DNA of 57,551 nt, from NCBI GenBank assembly GCA_945861025.1, contig CAMASN010000013.1, positions 1 through 57,551 on the forward strand. The letters are read 5' to 3'. Source of the DNA: Ferrithrix thermotolerans DSM 19514. GTDB taxonomy: Bacteria > Actinomycetota > Acidimicrobiia > Acidimicrobiales > Ilumatobacteraceae. Shown here one piece after another: positions 47,893-54,819 of this stretch (position 1 is the stretch's first letter; every line of letters starts with the position of its first letter). The notes under the pieces are model-generated. The model searched no databases and was not told the DNA's origin. It saw only the letters and a program-made list of their open reading frames with translations. The position numbers and the translations under genes were made by a program.

Positions 47893-48749
47893 TCTCCGCC
47901 CGTAATGCAGTGCGGGCCTTCGGCTTCTTGACCCGTGGTATTCGTTCCGATGGCCGGACCCGGAAGGGCCGCACCACCCAGTGTGTCGATGGTTACGTCG
48001 CCTGTGGCGTTGACCGAGACGATGAAGCGGTCCATGCCACGTGGTGCAGGACCGATCTTCTTCTCGCCAACTCGGTTGTATTGGCTACCGTGGCACGGGC
48101 ATTCGAACCACTGTGAACTCTTGCACTCAGGAACTCGGCAACCGAGGTGAGGGCACTTCTGATACAGCGCCACGAGGCCGGCTTCCATGCCGGGCAACAG
48201 CACCGAGGGGTACAGCGATTTTGCCTTGGGCACCGCGTCGGCGGGATACGCCGTAATCCACGTGCGAGCCTCGGGCAAGTAGAAGAAGCCGTTGTTGAGA
48301 CGAATGTTCAGCAAAATGTCATCGATCTTGCCGGCGCCAACCTTGCCACCGAAGCCGCCACCCGAACCAGTTGGCCAAAGGAAGGCAACGAAGCCCGACG
48401 CTGCAAAGCCGCCCAGTCCGAGGCCCATCAGGCCGATGTACGCACGGTTGAAAAACTTACGACGCGAGACGCCAATGGCTTCTAAGTCGGGCTCAACCCA
48501 TGGCGATGGCAACAATGTGTCGGCCTTGACCACTGTGGCTGTGCGACTTGCGGTCGCTGCGGCCTCGAGGTCACGACCTGTTGCTGACTTCTTCGAAGCG
48601 CTCGTTGCTGGCTGATCGCGCTTTCGGGTCTCGCGCGACAGAGCGCCAGCGCCGCGCACATCGGTGCGACGGGCTGCGGTGAGGAACATCACCGCCGCCA
48701 GCACGACCACTACTGCAATCGCAATTCCAATTACTGCTCCAGAGTTCAC
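47889..48749 (-). CDS. qcrA: Rieske iron-sulfur protein of a b6/bc-type complex
   Basis: The Rieske [2Fe-2S] protein takes the first electron from quinol at the Qo site. The 286-residue product has a helix at about 5-24, a basic linker, a twin-arginine-like segment (VSRRKFFNRAYIGLMGLGLG), a second helix at about 103-125, then the soluble domain. Cluster ligands are in CPHLGC (Cys199, His201) and CPCHGSQY (Cys217, His220); Cys204 and Cys219 would form the usual disulfide. An extra Cys209 is present. The start is a GTG at 48749. It is positioned between the subunit-IV-like and dihaem cytochrome genes. Confidence 0.95.
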   Translation of the reverse strand: MNSGAVIGIAIAVVVVLAAVMFLTAARRTDVRGAGALSRETRKRDQPATSASKKSATGRDLEAAATASRTATVVKADTLLPSPWVEPDLEAIGVSRRKFFNRAYIGLMGLGLGGFAASGFVAFLWPTGSGGGFGGKVGAGKIDDILLNIRLNNGFFYLPEARTWITAYPADAVPKAKSLYPSVLLPGMEAGLVALYQKCPHLGCRVPECKSSQWFECPCHGSQYNRVGEKKIGPAPRGMDRFIVSVNATGDVTIDTLGGAALPGPAIGTNTTGQEAEGPHCITGGE

Positions 48750-48758
48750 CTCAGGACC

Positions 48759-49526
48759 TCACAATTCGAAGAAGATGCCGTCACGCCACGGAAGCGTGAA
48801 GTTGAATCCAGGACCACGGAAGAACGAACCAATGATGACCAACACGGCCCATGTCATCAAGAACAGGGTCATCATCGAGGTCGCAAACTTGCGATCCTCG
48901 GGTTTGATCGATGGGTTCTTATCGAGGTACGGCGACAAGACGAGCACAATCAGACCAACGCCCGGGAACGTAACGCCGGCCACCATTGGGTGGAACATAG
49001 TGAGCAGTTCCTGAAGGCCAAGGAAGTACCACGGCGCTTTCGAGGGGTTCGGGGTTTTGTTGATGTTGGCGAACTGCAGCAGCGGTGCATTGACGAAGAT
49101 GCTGAACACGAATGTGAACGCAGTGCACGCCAGGGCTGCCACAAACTCGGCGGCGAGCAAGTGCGGCCACGTGTGCACCTTGTCGACCGGCGTTGCCTTG
49201 ACCTCTTGGATTGAGCCACTCTTGACCACGGTGAGCAGACGCTGAGTGTGACCACCGGGGCCAGCACCCACAGGTAAGCCAGCGCTTGCAGCCGGAGCAG
49301 CAACTACGGCAGTGACTTTGTCAAGCACAGCAACACCGCCGCCGGCGGCATCGCCGTCGGTCTTCGATTTTGCGGACCGGCTGCGCTCAAGCAGATGCGC
49401 GGGAATGCGCGGATCTGATGCCGGGGCTTCAGCGCTCGGCGCAGCGGCCGCGGGTGCGGCTTCCTCTGCGGCCTTATCGCGGGCAGCTTGTGCTCGCTTG
49501 AGCAGGTGCTCTGGGATTTCAGTCAT
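48759..49526 (-). CDS. Cytochrome b C-terminal half (subunit IV-like) with N-terminal extension
   Basis: This 255-residue protein is the second half of a split cytochrome b, like subunit IV of b6f. The membrane part begins after about residue 118 and has three helices. The Qo loop reads NPSKAPWYFLGLQELL, so the usual PEWY is APWY and the glutamate is missing at that position. The N-terminal 115 residues are hydrophilic and low-complexity and contain two copies of a short motif: MTEIPEHLLKRAQAARDK at the start and DPRIPAHLLERSRSAK later. The first copy is almost identical to the N-terminus of the monohaem cytochrome c at 51645. ATG at 49526. Confidence 0.92.
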   Translation of the reverse strand: MTEIPEHLLKRAQAARDKAAEEAAPAAAAPSAEAPASDPRIPAHLLERSRSAKSKTDGDAAGGGVAVLDKVTAVVAAPAASAGLPVGAGPGGHTQRLLTVVKSGSIQEVKATPVDKVHTWPHLLAAEFVAALACTAFTFVFSIFVNAPLLQFANINKTPNPSKAPWYFLGLQELLTMFHPMVAGVTFPGVGLIVLVLSPYLDKNPSIKPEDRKFATSMMTLFLMTWAVLVIIGSFFRGPGFNFTLPWRDGIFFEL

Positions 49527-49556
49527 GACTCAACACCCTTCGATCGCAATGGCTCA

Positions 49557-50342
49557 TCACAGCGGACCCGAAATGCCGCCGTCTTTACGGACACGCCAGA
49601 AGTGGATGGCCATAAAGATGACAATGATGAACGGAAAGAACAACACATGAAGCACATACCATCGCAGCAACGTCTCGGGGCCGATTTCGGCCCCGCCAAG
49701 TAAGACGAATCTCACCTGCGATCCGAGCACCGGCGTGTAGCCCATCATGTTGGTACCCACCGTCACCGCCCACAGTGCCAGCTGATCCCATGGAAGCAAA
49801 TAGCCGGTGAACGACAACATCAAGGTGAGTACCAGCAAAATGATGCCGATCACCCAGTTGAACTCGCGAGGAGCCTTATAGGCGCCGTGGTAAAAAACGC
49901 GGGCCATGTGCAAGAACACCGTGAGCACCATCAGGTGTGCACCCCATCGGTGCATGTTTCGCACAAGTAAGCCGAACGCCACCGACGTTTGCAAGTTGTT
50001 GATGTCGTTCCATGCCTGTGTTGCTTCTGGCCGGTAGAAGAACATCAAGAAGATGCCCGTGACCGTCAGCAGAATGAACAAGAAGAAGCTCAGCCCGCCG
50101 AGGCACAGCGTGTAGCTCACCTTGACTGCGTGACGCTTCACCTTCACCGGATGCAGGTGATACAGCACCGAGTTCATGATGACGTAACTGCGGTTACGCG
50201 GGCTGTCGGTGTAGCCCTTTCGGAAGATGCTGCCAGGGCGGAAAATGCTGTTCCATACCTGACTGCCTTGTACCGATCCGTTGACCTTGGTGACGCGATC
50301 TTTCAGCGTCGGTCGTGGACTCTCATCGAGAATATTGGCCAT
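49557..50342 (-). CDS. qcrB: Cytochrome b, b6-type N-terminal half, with predicted haem ci cysteine
   Basis: This is the four-helix haem-binding half of a split cytochrome b (261 residues). The haem-ligand pairs are His131/His145 (13 residues between) and His232/His247 (14 between); 14 is the b6-type spacing. Cys80 in SYTLCLGGLSFF aligns with the cysteine of cytochrome b6 (YCLGG) that binds the extra haem ci, and FFYRPEATQAW, GYLLPWDQ and the ending RKDGGISGPL match b6 closely. So the complex is of the b6f/Bacillus type, not the usual actinobacterial QcrB. ATG at 50342. It sits 15 nt after the ferredoxin gene and 30 nt before the subunit-IV-like gene. Confidence 0.94.
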   Translation of the reverse strand: MANILDESPRPTLKDRVTKVNGSVQGSQVWNSIFRPGSIFRKGYTDSPRNRSYVIMNSVLYHLHPVKVKRHAVKVSYTLCLGGLSFFLFILLTVTGIFLMFFYRPEATQAWNDINNLQTSVAFGLLVRNMHRWGAHLMVLTVFLHMARVFYHGAYKAPREFNWVIGIILLVLTLMLSFTGYLLPWDQLALWAVTVGTNMMGYTPVLGSQVRFVLLGGAEIGPETLLRWYVLHVLFFPFIIVIFMAIHFWRVRKDGGISGPL

Positions 50343-50357
50343 GATCTGTGGTCTCCT

Positions 50358-50771
50358 CTACAGCCGCAAGCCGTAGGCGTAGCCGTGATTGTTCGTACGT
50401 GTATGCGGATCGCCGGTGGCTCCTGCCGTACCGACTTTGCCCAAAATGATGACTCCGGTTGGGCAACGATCGACGCAGAGCGCGCAGCGGGTGCACACGT
50501 CGTCGTCGATGATGAACAGCACATTGTCTGCTGGGTCGCTACCCGGCATTTCTGTGCCGGTTGCTTCAGCGATGGCCTCGGGAGCCACCATGTGGATGCA
50601 TTTCCAAGGGCAGATATCGACACAGCCTTCGCACATGATGCACTCGGTCTGGTCAATGTGAATGAACTGCTTGGGCTTCACCGCTTTGCTGAGGTAGTCG
50701 GCATCAACCTCAACGAGTTGATACTCAGACGACCACAGCGGCATCGGTGGATTGGCGTCGGTACGTGCCAT
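50358..50771 (-). CDS. 2x[4Fe-4S] ferredoxin in the cytochrome operon
   Basis: This soluble protein of 137 residues has two complete four-cysteine motifs, CIMCEGCVDICP and CTRCALCVDRCP, about 48 residues apart, with a long insert (PEAIAEATGTEMPGSDPAD) between them. It has no membrane span. It lies between the first membrane gene of the operon and the cytochrome b gene, with gaps of 4 and 15 nt. It may deliver low-potential electrons to complex I copy 1, which lacks its NADH module, or to the b6-type complex in a cyclic-type pathway. Another possibility is a peripheral subunit of the reductase. The fold call is firm; the partner is inferred. Confidence 0.93.
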   Translation of the reverse strand: MARTDANPPMPLWSSEYQLVEVDADYLSKAVKPKQFIHIDQTECIMCEGCVDICPWKCIHMVAPEAIAEATGTEMPGSDPADNVLFIIDDDVCTRCALCVDRCPTGVIILGKVGTAGATGDPHTRTNNHGYAYGLRL

Positions 50772-50775
50772 GAGA

Positions 50776-51258
50776 TCAGGCCTTCTTCACCAGTGGACGG
50801 CCATATGTGCTGGTGGCCAATTCGGTGCTCGCGGTCTTCTTGCCGCGGTTTTGCCACCAGATCCAAATCCAGATCTGCAGGGCGAAGAAGATCAAGTGAA
50901 TGACGACCACGATGATGTCGCGAATCTCTTGGTACGAGACCGTGAAGGGAAAATTGCCGCCGAAGGCCTTGGGCTTCAAGATGTCGAACGGGCCGAAGAG
51001 GAGTTTCTGCTTCGTCCACTCGAGGTTCTTATCGGCGTGTTGGATCCAGCGATCGGGAACAACGCCATAAGCGATGAACATGACTGTGGTTGCGTAGACG
51101 GCAGCGATCATTGACTCGCCCCAAGTAAAGGGGGTGCCGATGGGTCGTCGGTTGCCATAGGGAATGGCAGCGAAGGTGAGCACCAACGTCAGCGCAAACG
51201 AAAAGAGAAACGCTTGGTTGACGCCAGGCCATGTGGAGATGTCGATTGCGAGGAGCAA
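50776..51258 (-). CDS. Unknown three-helix membrane protein, first gene of respiratory operon
   Basis: Function is not recognised. From the TTG at 51258 the product is 160 residues with three hydrophobic segments (FLFSFALTLVLTFAAIPYG; GESMIAAVYATTVMFIAYGV; IIVVVIHLIFFALQIWIWIW) and a polar loop (VPDRWIQHADKNLEW). There is no cofactor motif. The open frame extends to a TTG at 51375, but that stretch is polar, contains a candidate -10 element and a perfect inverted repeat, and is probably untranslated. AAAGG lies 10 nt before the TTG at 51258. Position as leader of the b6-type operon suggests a small subunit or assembly factor. Confidence 0.72.
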   Translation of the reverse strand: MLLAIDISTWPGVNQAFLFSFALTLVLTFAAIPYGNRRPIGTPFTWGESMIAAVYATTVMFIAYGVVPDRWIQHADKNLEWTKQKLLFGPFDILKPKAFGGNFPFTVSYQEIRDIIVVVIHLIFFALQIWIWIWWQNRGKKTASTELATSTYGRPLVKKA

Positions 51259-51307
51259 CGTGACGTCGCCTTTCCGTTTTTGGGGCGTATTGAAATCGAA
51301 CGCGATC

Positions 51308-51329
51308 TTCGTAGTTGTGAAACTACGAA
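51308..51329. promoter_or_regulatory. Perfect inverted repeat, candidate operator of the respiratory operon
   Basis: TTCGTAGTT (51308-51316) and AACTACGAA (51321-51329) are exact reverse complements separated by GTGA. The repeat sits 50 nt upstream of the proposed TTG start of the operon's first gene and just downstream of a -10-like TACAAT on the minus strand, so it would overlap the transcription start. A dimeric regulator could bind here and repress or sense redox state. As RNA it would form a 9-bp hairpin at the 5' end. The regulator is unknown. Confidence 0.5.
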
Positions 51330-51332
51330 CGA

Positions 51333-51338
51333 ATTGTA
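51333..51338 (-). promoter_or_regulatory. Candidate -10 element of the 21-gene operon
   Basis: On the minus strand this reads TACAAT, five of six matches to the -10 consensus. No good -35 hexamer is present at the usual spacing, so the promoter may depend on an activator or an alternative sigma factor. It would place the transcription start inside the inverted repeat at 51308-51329, leaving a leader of about 65-70 nt before the TTG at 51258. Confidence 0.35.
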
Positions 51339-51644
51339 GTCGCGTGCACCCCCGCAACTTCCAGTTTGAGCACAACTGAATTCGAGATGGGCACTGCTTT
51401 TGTACAGGTTTACCACGCGCACCCCCATCGGCAGCATGGTTGTGAATTAGTGCAAGAAAGTGCGGGGGTCGGCTCGGCTCGACGTTTCACAACGACTTGA
51501 GCTCTCGCGCTGCTCGAGTTCGTGCTGGATGTACTGGACCTTCGCGTACTAATTCATGTTTCGAGCACGCCGCGCTCTACAGTGGCGGGTCGTAGTAAAC
51601 CTTGAGTCGTACGTGTCTCGCACAGACGCTACGAAAGGAATCCA

Positions 51645-52454
51645 GTGACTGAAATTCCCGAGCATCTCCTGAAGCGCTCCAAAGAGCGCCGAACAGCCGA
51701 AGGCGCCGAAACGCCGGCTGGCGCAACCCCCGCCACGATCGCCGCAGCACCAGCTGTCGTCGCAGCAGCAAGCGCTCCGGCCAAGTCGGCGCCAGCCGCA
51801 CCGCCGGCGCCGCGACCCGACCCAGCCTTCATCGCCTCGGCCAAGACTCGCAAGAAGATCCCGTTCTGGGCGATGGCCACACTCAGCCTGCTGCCCATCT
51901 GGGGCTTCATGTACGTGCAGGGCCTCAAACCACAAGCACGCGAGGTCACAGGCCCCATTGCCGAGGGCGTTGTCGTGTATGCGGGCTGCGCGTCATGCCA
52001 CGGTGCCACCGGCGCCGGCGGCGTTGGTCGTGCATTCACAGCCGGTGCTGTGCAAAAGACCTTCCCCCATATCGAAGATCAGTTGAACCTCGTCTACACG
52101 GGTAGTCAGGCCTACAAAGACACCGGCGTTGGCGCCTATGGCGATGCATCGTTGGGCCGCCTCGGCTACAACGGCAACTACATGCCATTGCAAGGCATCA
52201 AGAGTGGCGGCGCGCTGACCGAAGCAGAGATCGTGGCTGTTGTTTGTCACGAGCGCTACGACCTTGGCGGTGCCGATCCAACCAGCGAGCAGTGGGAGAC
52301 CGAGTACGAACTTTGGTGCAGCCCCGAAGCGAAGATCTACGAAGCCATCCTGGATGGCTCAGCCAACTTCGACAATGTCGACACGGTGTTCAAGGCCGAC
52401 AAGGTTCTGCCCGTCGGCACGGTTCCCCGCCCAGGCACACCAGCCGGCAAGTAG
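51645..52454 (+). CDS. Membrane-anchored monohaem cytochrome c with IPEHLLKRS N-terminus
   Basis: The 269-residue product has a cytoplasmic-type N-terminus (MTEIPEHLLKRSKERRTAEG), an Ala/Pro-rich linker, a hydrophobic span (about 73-92), and an external cytochrome c domain. The haem site is CASCH (Cys115-His119) and Met180 in NYMPLQG is the likely axial ligand. Cys201 and Cys224 may form a disulfide. The start is a GTG at 51645 with AAAGGAA 5 nt upstream. It is divergent from the quinol reductase operon, and its N-terminus is nearly identical to that of the subunit-IV-like protein. It probably carries electrons from the b6-type complex to a terminal oxidase not in this window, or forms part of that complex. 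Confidence 0.9.
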   Translation: MTEIPEHLLKRSKERRTAEGAETPAGATPATIAAAPAVVAAASAPAKSAPAAPPAPRPDPAFIASAKTRKKIPFWAMATLSLLPIWGFMYVQGLKPQAREVTGPIAEGVVVYAGCASCHGATGAGGVGRAFTAGAVQKTFPHIEDQLNLVYTGSQAYKDTGVGAYGDASLGRLGYNGNYMPLQGIKSGGALTEAEIVAVVCHERYDLGGADPTSEQWETEYELWCSPEAKIYEAILDGSANFDNVDTVFKADKVLPVGTVPRPGTPAGK

Positions 52455-52493
52455 TCGCTATGCCTCTGCGGCCTGGCACATGTTGGCCCGGTC

Positions 52494-53747
52494 ATGACCG
52501 AGGCTGACCACTCGTGCGAGGTGCTTGTAGTCGGCGGCGGCCCATCAGGCGCTGCTGCTGCGTATTGGCTTGCCAAGCGTGGCCACTCGGTCACCGTTGT
52601 TGAGAAGAACAGTTTTCCGCGCGACAAGACCTGTGGAGACGCGCTCACCCCGCGTGGAGTCAAGCAACTCGTCGATATGGGGCTGTCAACAACGCTCACC
52701 ACGTTCCATCAGGTCAACGGGCTGCGCCTTGTAGCGAGTGGCCGCGAACTCGAACTGCCGTGGCCCTCGCATGCCATCTATCCCGACCACGGATTCGTGG
52801 TGCGGCGTACCGAACTCGACGGCATCGTTGCGGCCAACGCAGTTGCGGCGGGCGCCACATTGATTCAGGGTTGCGAGGCGTTGACCCCAATCGTCGAACG
52901 AGGTTTCGTTCGCGGCGCAATGGTGCAAGCCGAAGGCGGCGAACCATACGAGTTGCATGCCAAGTACGTCGTTGTGGCCGACGGTGCCGACAGTCGCTTC
53001 GGTCGATCACTCGGAACATTCCGCACGCGCGATTGGCCATTCGGTACCGCCATCCGGGCCTATTGGGAATCGCCGCGACACAACGAAATTCTCATCGAAT
53101 CAGTGCTCGACGTGAAAGACCGAAATGGCAACGTACTGCCCGGTTACGGGTGGGTCTTTCCCGTTGGCGACGGCACCGTCAACGTAGGCGTTGGGCTGCT
53201 CAGCACGTTCCGCGACTTCAAGAGCGTGAACCCAGCGCACCTGCTCGAGTCGCATGCTCAATCAATCGCCGAGCGTTGGCAGATCTCGCCCGACCAAGCC
53301 CTATGCGACCCGGCGTCGGGTCGCATCCCAATGGGCGGTTCTATCGGGCCCATCGCAGGGCCCACCTACTTGGTCGTTGGCGATGCAGCAGGCAGCGTCA
53401 ATCCATTTAACGGAGAGGGCATCGACTACGCATACGAGACCGCCCGCATGGCGGCCGATGTTTTGCACGAGGCACTGAGTTCGGGGGACGCCTCCGTGCT
53501 GCAGCGCTACCCGCGACTACTCGACGACGAGTTCGGGCAGTACTTCAAAATGGCCCGTCTGTTTGCTCGAATCATCGGGCATCCTGCACTCATGCGCGAA
53601 CTCACGCGAGTCGGAATGCACAATCGCTCGCTGATGGAATGGGCACTGCGCATCATGTCGAATCTGCTGCGCCCCGACGAGATGGGTCCAGCCGAGGTTG
53701 CGTACAAAGCAATCGACAAGATCGTGCGTTTGGCCCCCAACGCGTAG
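52494..53747 (+). CDS. Geranylgeranyl reductase-family FAD protein (probable quinone-tail reductase)
   Basis: The 417-residue product belongs to the GGR family, which saturates isoprenoid double bonds; actinobacterial members such as MenJ reduce one unit of the menaquinone tail. The FAD-binding start is VLVVGGGPSGAAAAYWLA; the family hallmark FPRDKTCGDALTPRG follows. Later blocks are GYGWVFPVGDGTVNVGVGLL and VVGDAAGSVNPFNGEGIDYA. The ATG at 52494 follows the cytochrome c gene by 39 nt on the same strand, so co-transcription is likely. Location beside the quinol reductase genes and a prenyl synthase gene supports menaquinone as substrate. Archaeal-type lipid reduction is less likely. Confidence 0.9.
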   Translation: MTEADHSCEVLVVGGGPSGAAAAYWLAKRGHSVTVVEKNSFPRDKTCGDALTPRGVKQLVDMGLSTTLTTFHQVNGLRLVASGRELELPWPSHAIYPDHGFVVRRTELDGIVAANAVAAGATLIQGCEALTPIVERGFVRGAMVQAEGGEPYELHAKYVVVADGADSRFGRSLGTFRTRDWPFGTAIRAYWESPRHNEILIESVLDVKDRNGNVLPGYGWVFPVGDGTVNVGVGLLSTFRDFKSVNPAHLLESHAQSIAERWQISPDQALCDPASGRIPMGGSIGPIAGPTYLVVGDAAGSVNPFNGEGIDYAYETARMAADVLHEALSSGDASVLQRYPRLLDDEFGQYFKMARLFARIIGHPALMRELTRVGMHNRSLMEWALRIMSNLLRPDEMGPAEVAYKAIDKIVRLAPNA

Positions 53748-53783
53748 GCGCTGAGTACACCAAGTCGTTGAGATCGCGAATTG

Positions 53784-53807
53784 GAGTTGTAGTAACGAAC
53801 TCAACTC
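53784..53807. terminator. Hairpin between convergent quinone genes
   Basis: GAGTTG-t-AGT (53784-53793) pairs with ACT-CAACTC (53799-53807) around a five-base loop, giving nine pairs with one bulged base. It lies in the 97-nt space between the convergent GGR-family and polyprenyl synthase stops, so it could end both transcripts. There is no strong T-tract on either side, which lowers confidence. Confidence 0.4.
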
Positions 53808-53844
53808 TGCATCGGCTACAGCGATCGTTTCCCTGTCTGCGCGG

Positions 53845-54819
53845 TTACTTCACTGAGTCGAGCAACGCCTGCGGGGCCGCACGTAGTGCCTCAGTTGCAG
53901 CACTTGAAGGCATTGCATCGCACGCCTTGGCGGCAGCGGCAACATACGTAGCAGCAACCTCGATCGCCTCGGCAATCCCCGAGCCCGCGCGCACAATGGA
54001 GAGCGCCTTGTCGCACACCACTGCATCAAGAGGATGACCGAGCATCTCGCGCAATTCGTCGCTCGCTGGCGATTTGTGAGCGAGGGTACGCAGCACCGGC
54101 AGCGTGTAGACGCCTTCGACCATGTCGTGACCCGCTGGCTTACCCAACTGCTCGTCGGTAGCAACGATGTCCAGCACGTCGTCGACGATCTGGAAAACCA
54201 TTCCGTAGGCCAAGCCGAAATCGGTGAGTGCGTCGATTACCGAGCGATCGAGCTGAGCCACAATGCCGCCAATACGTGTAGCGGTACTGAACAGCGAGGC
54301 GCTCTTGCCGTCGATCGACGACAGGTACGACGACTCGGGACGGCTCACGTCGTAGGTGTGACGCAGTTGCTCGATTTCGCCTTCGCACAGACGGGCGATG
54401 GTGTTGCCCAACAGCCCGGCAACCTCGGCGCCAAGCGATGCTGCGATCTCGGATGCCCGGGCCAGCAAGAAGTCGCCAGCGAGGATTGCTTGGAGGTTGC
54501 CCCACTTGGCATTGACTGTCTCGACTCCGCGACGGGTCGCTGACTCGTCGATGACATCGTCGTGATACAACGACCCGGTCTGCACCAACTCGCACGCAAT
54601 TCCGCCCTGAATGGCTTCGTCGAGGCACGGGCCATTGGCCACCTGGCAGGCCACCGCAGTGAGCACCGGCCGGACACGCTTGCCACCCGCCACGATGAGA
54701 TGACGCGCCAACTCGTTGAGATATGCGTCTTTCGTGTGGACCGACGCAAGGAGTGCGTCCTCGATCCGCACTCGGTCTCCGGTCATGCCCGGCAGCGAAA
54801 ACAAAGGCGTGTTTGCCAC
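53845..54819 (-). CDS. Trans-polyprenyl diphosphate synthase
   Basis: This all-helical prenyltransferase elongates allylic diphosphates with isopentenyl diphosphate, probably to make the menaquinone side chain. The 324-residue product has the first aspartate-rich motif in LYHDDVIDESATRRG, the second in FQIVDDVLDIVATDEQLGKP, and GGKRVRPVLTAVACQVANG near the N-terminus. These are the marks of the heptaprenyl/octaprenyl-type synthases; chain length cannot be stated from motifs alone. The start is a GTG at 54819; an in-frame ATG at 54786 would remove eleven residues. It converges on the GGR-family gene, and its 5' end is 157 nt from clpC, which is divergent. Confidence 0.94.
   Translation of the reverse strand: MANTPLFSLPGMTGDRVRIEDALLASVHTKDAYLNELARHLIVAGGKRVRPVLTAVACQVANGPCLDEAIQGGIACELVQTGSLYHDDVIDESATRRGVETVNAKWGNLQAILAGDFLLARASEIAASLGAEVAGLLGNTIARLCEGEIEQLRHTYDVSRPESSYLSSIDGKSASLFSTATRIGGIVAQLDRSVIDALTDFGLAYGMVFQIVDDVLDIVATDEQLGKPAGHDMVEGVYTLPVLRTLAHKSPASDELREMLGHPLDAVVCDKALSIVRAGSGIAEAIEVAATYVAAAAKACDAMPSSAATEALRAAPQALLDSVK

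Larger units (their letters stand above)
51259..51644. other. Intergenic region between divergent cytochrome genes
   Basis: This is the only gap over 300 bases. It separates the 21-gene minus-strand respiratory operon from the plus-strand cytochrome c gene. It holds the inverted repeat at 51308-51329, the candidate minus-strand -10 element at 51333-51338, and other CGTAGT-like half-sites (CGTAGTA at 51591, and CTACGAAA reading the other way at 51629-51636, next to the ribosome binding site of the cytochrome c gene). I see no tRNA, small RNA signature or convincing small gene. Both strands carry only short, low-quality open frames here. Confidence 0.6.

Noticed and set aside
51376-51644. Small RNA or small protein gene in the divergent cytochrome spacer
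   Set aside because: No open frame with a good ribosome binding site, no tRNA-like folding, and no terminator-like hairpin with a T-tract was visible.
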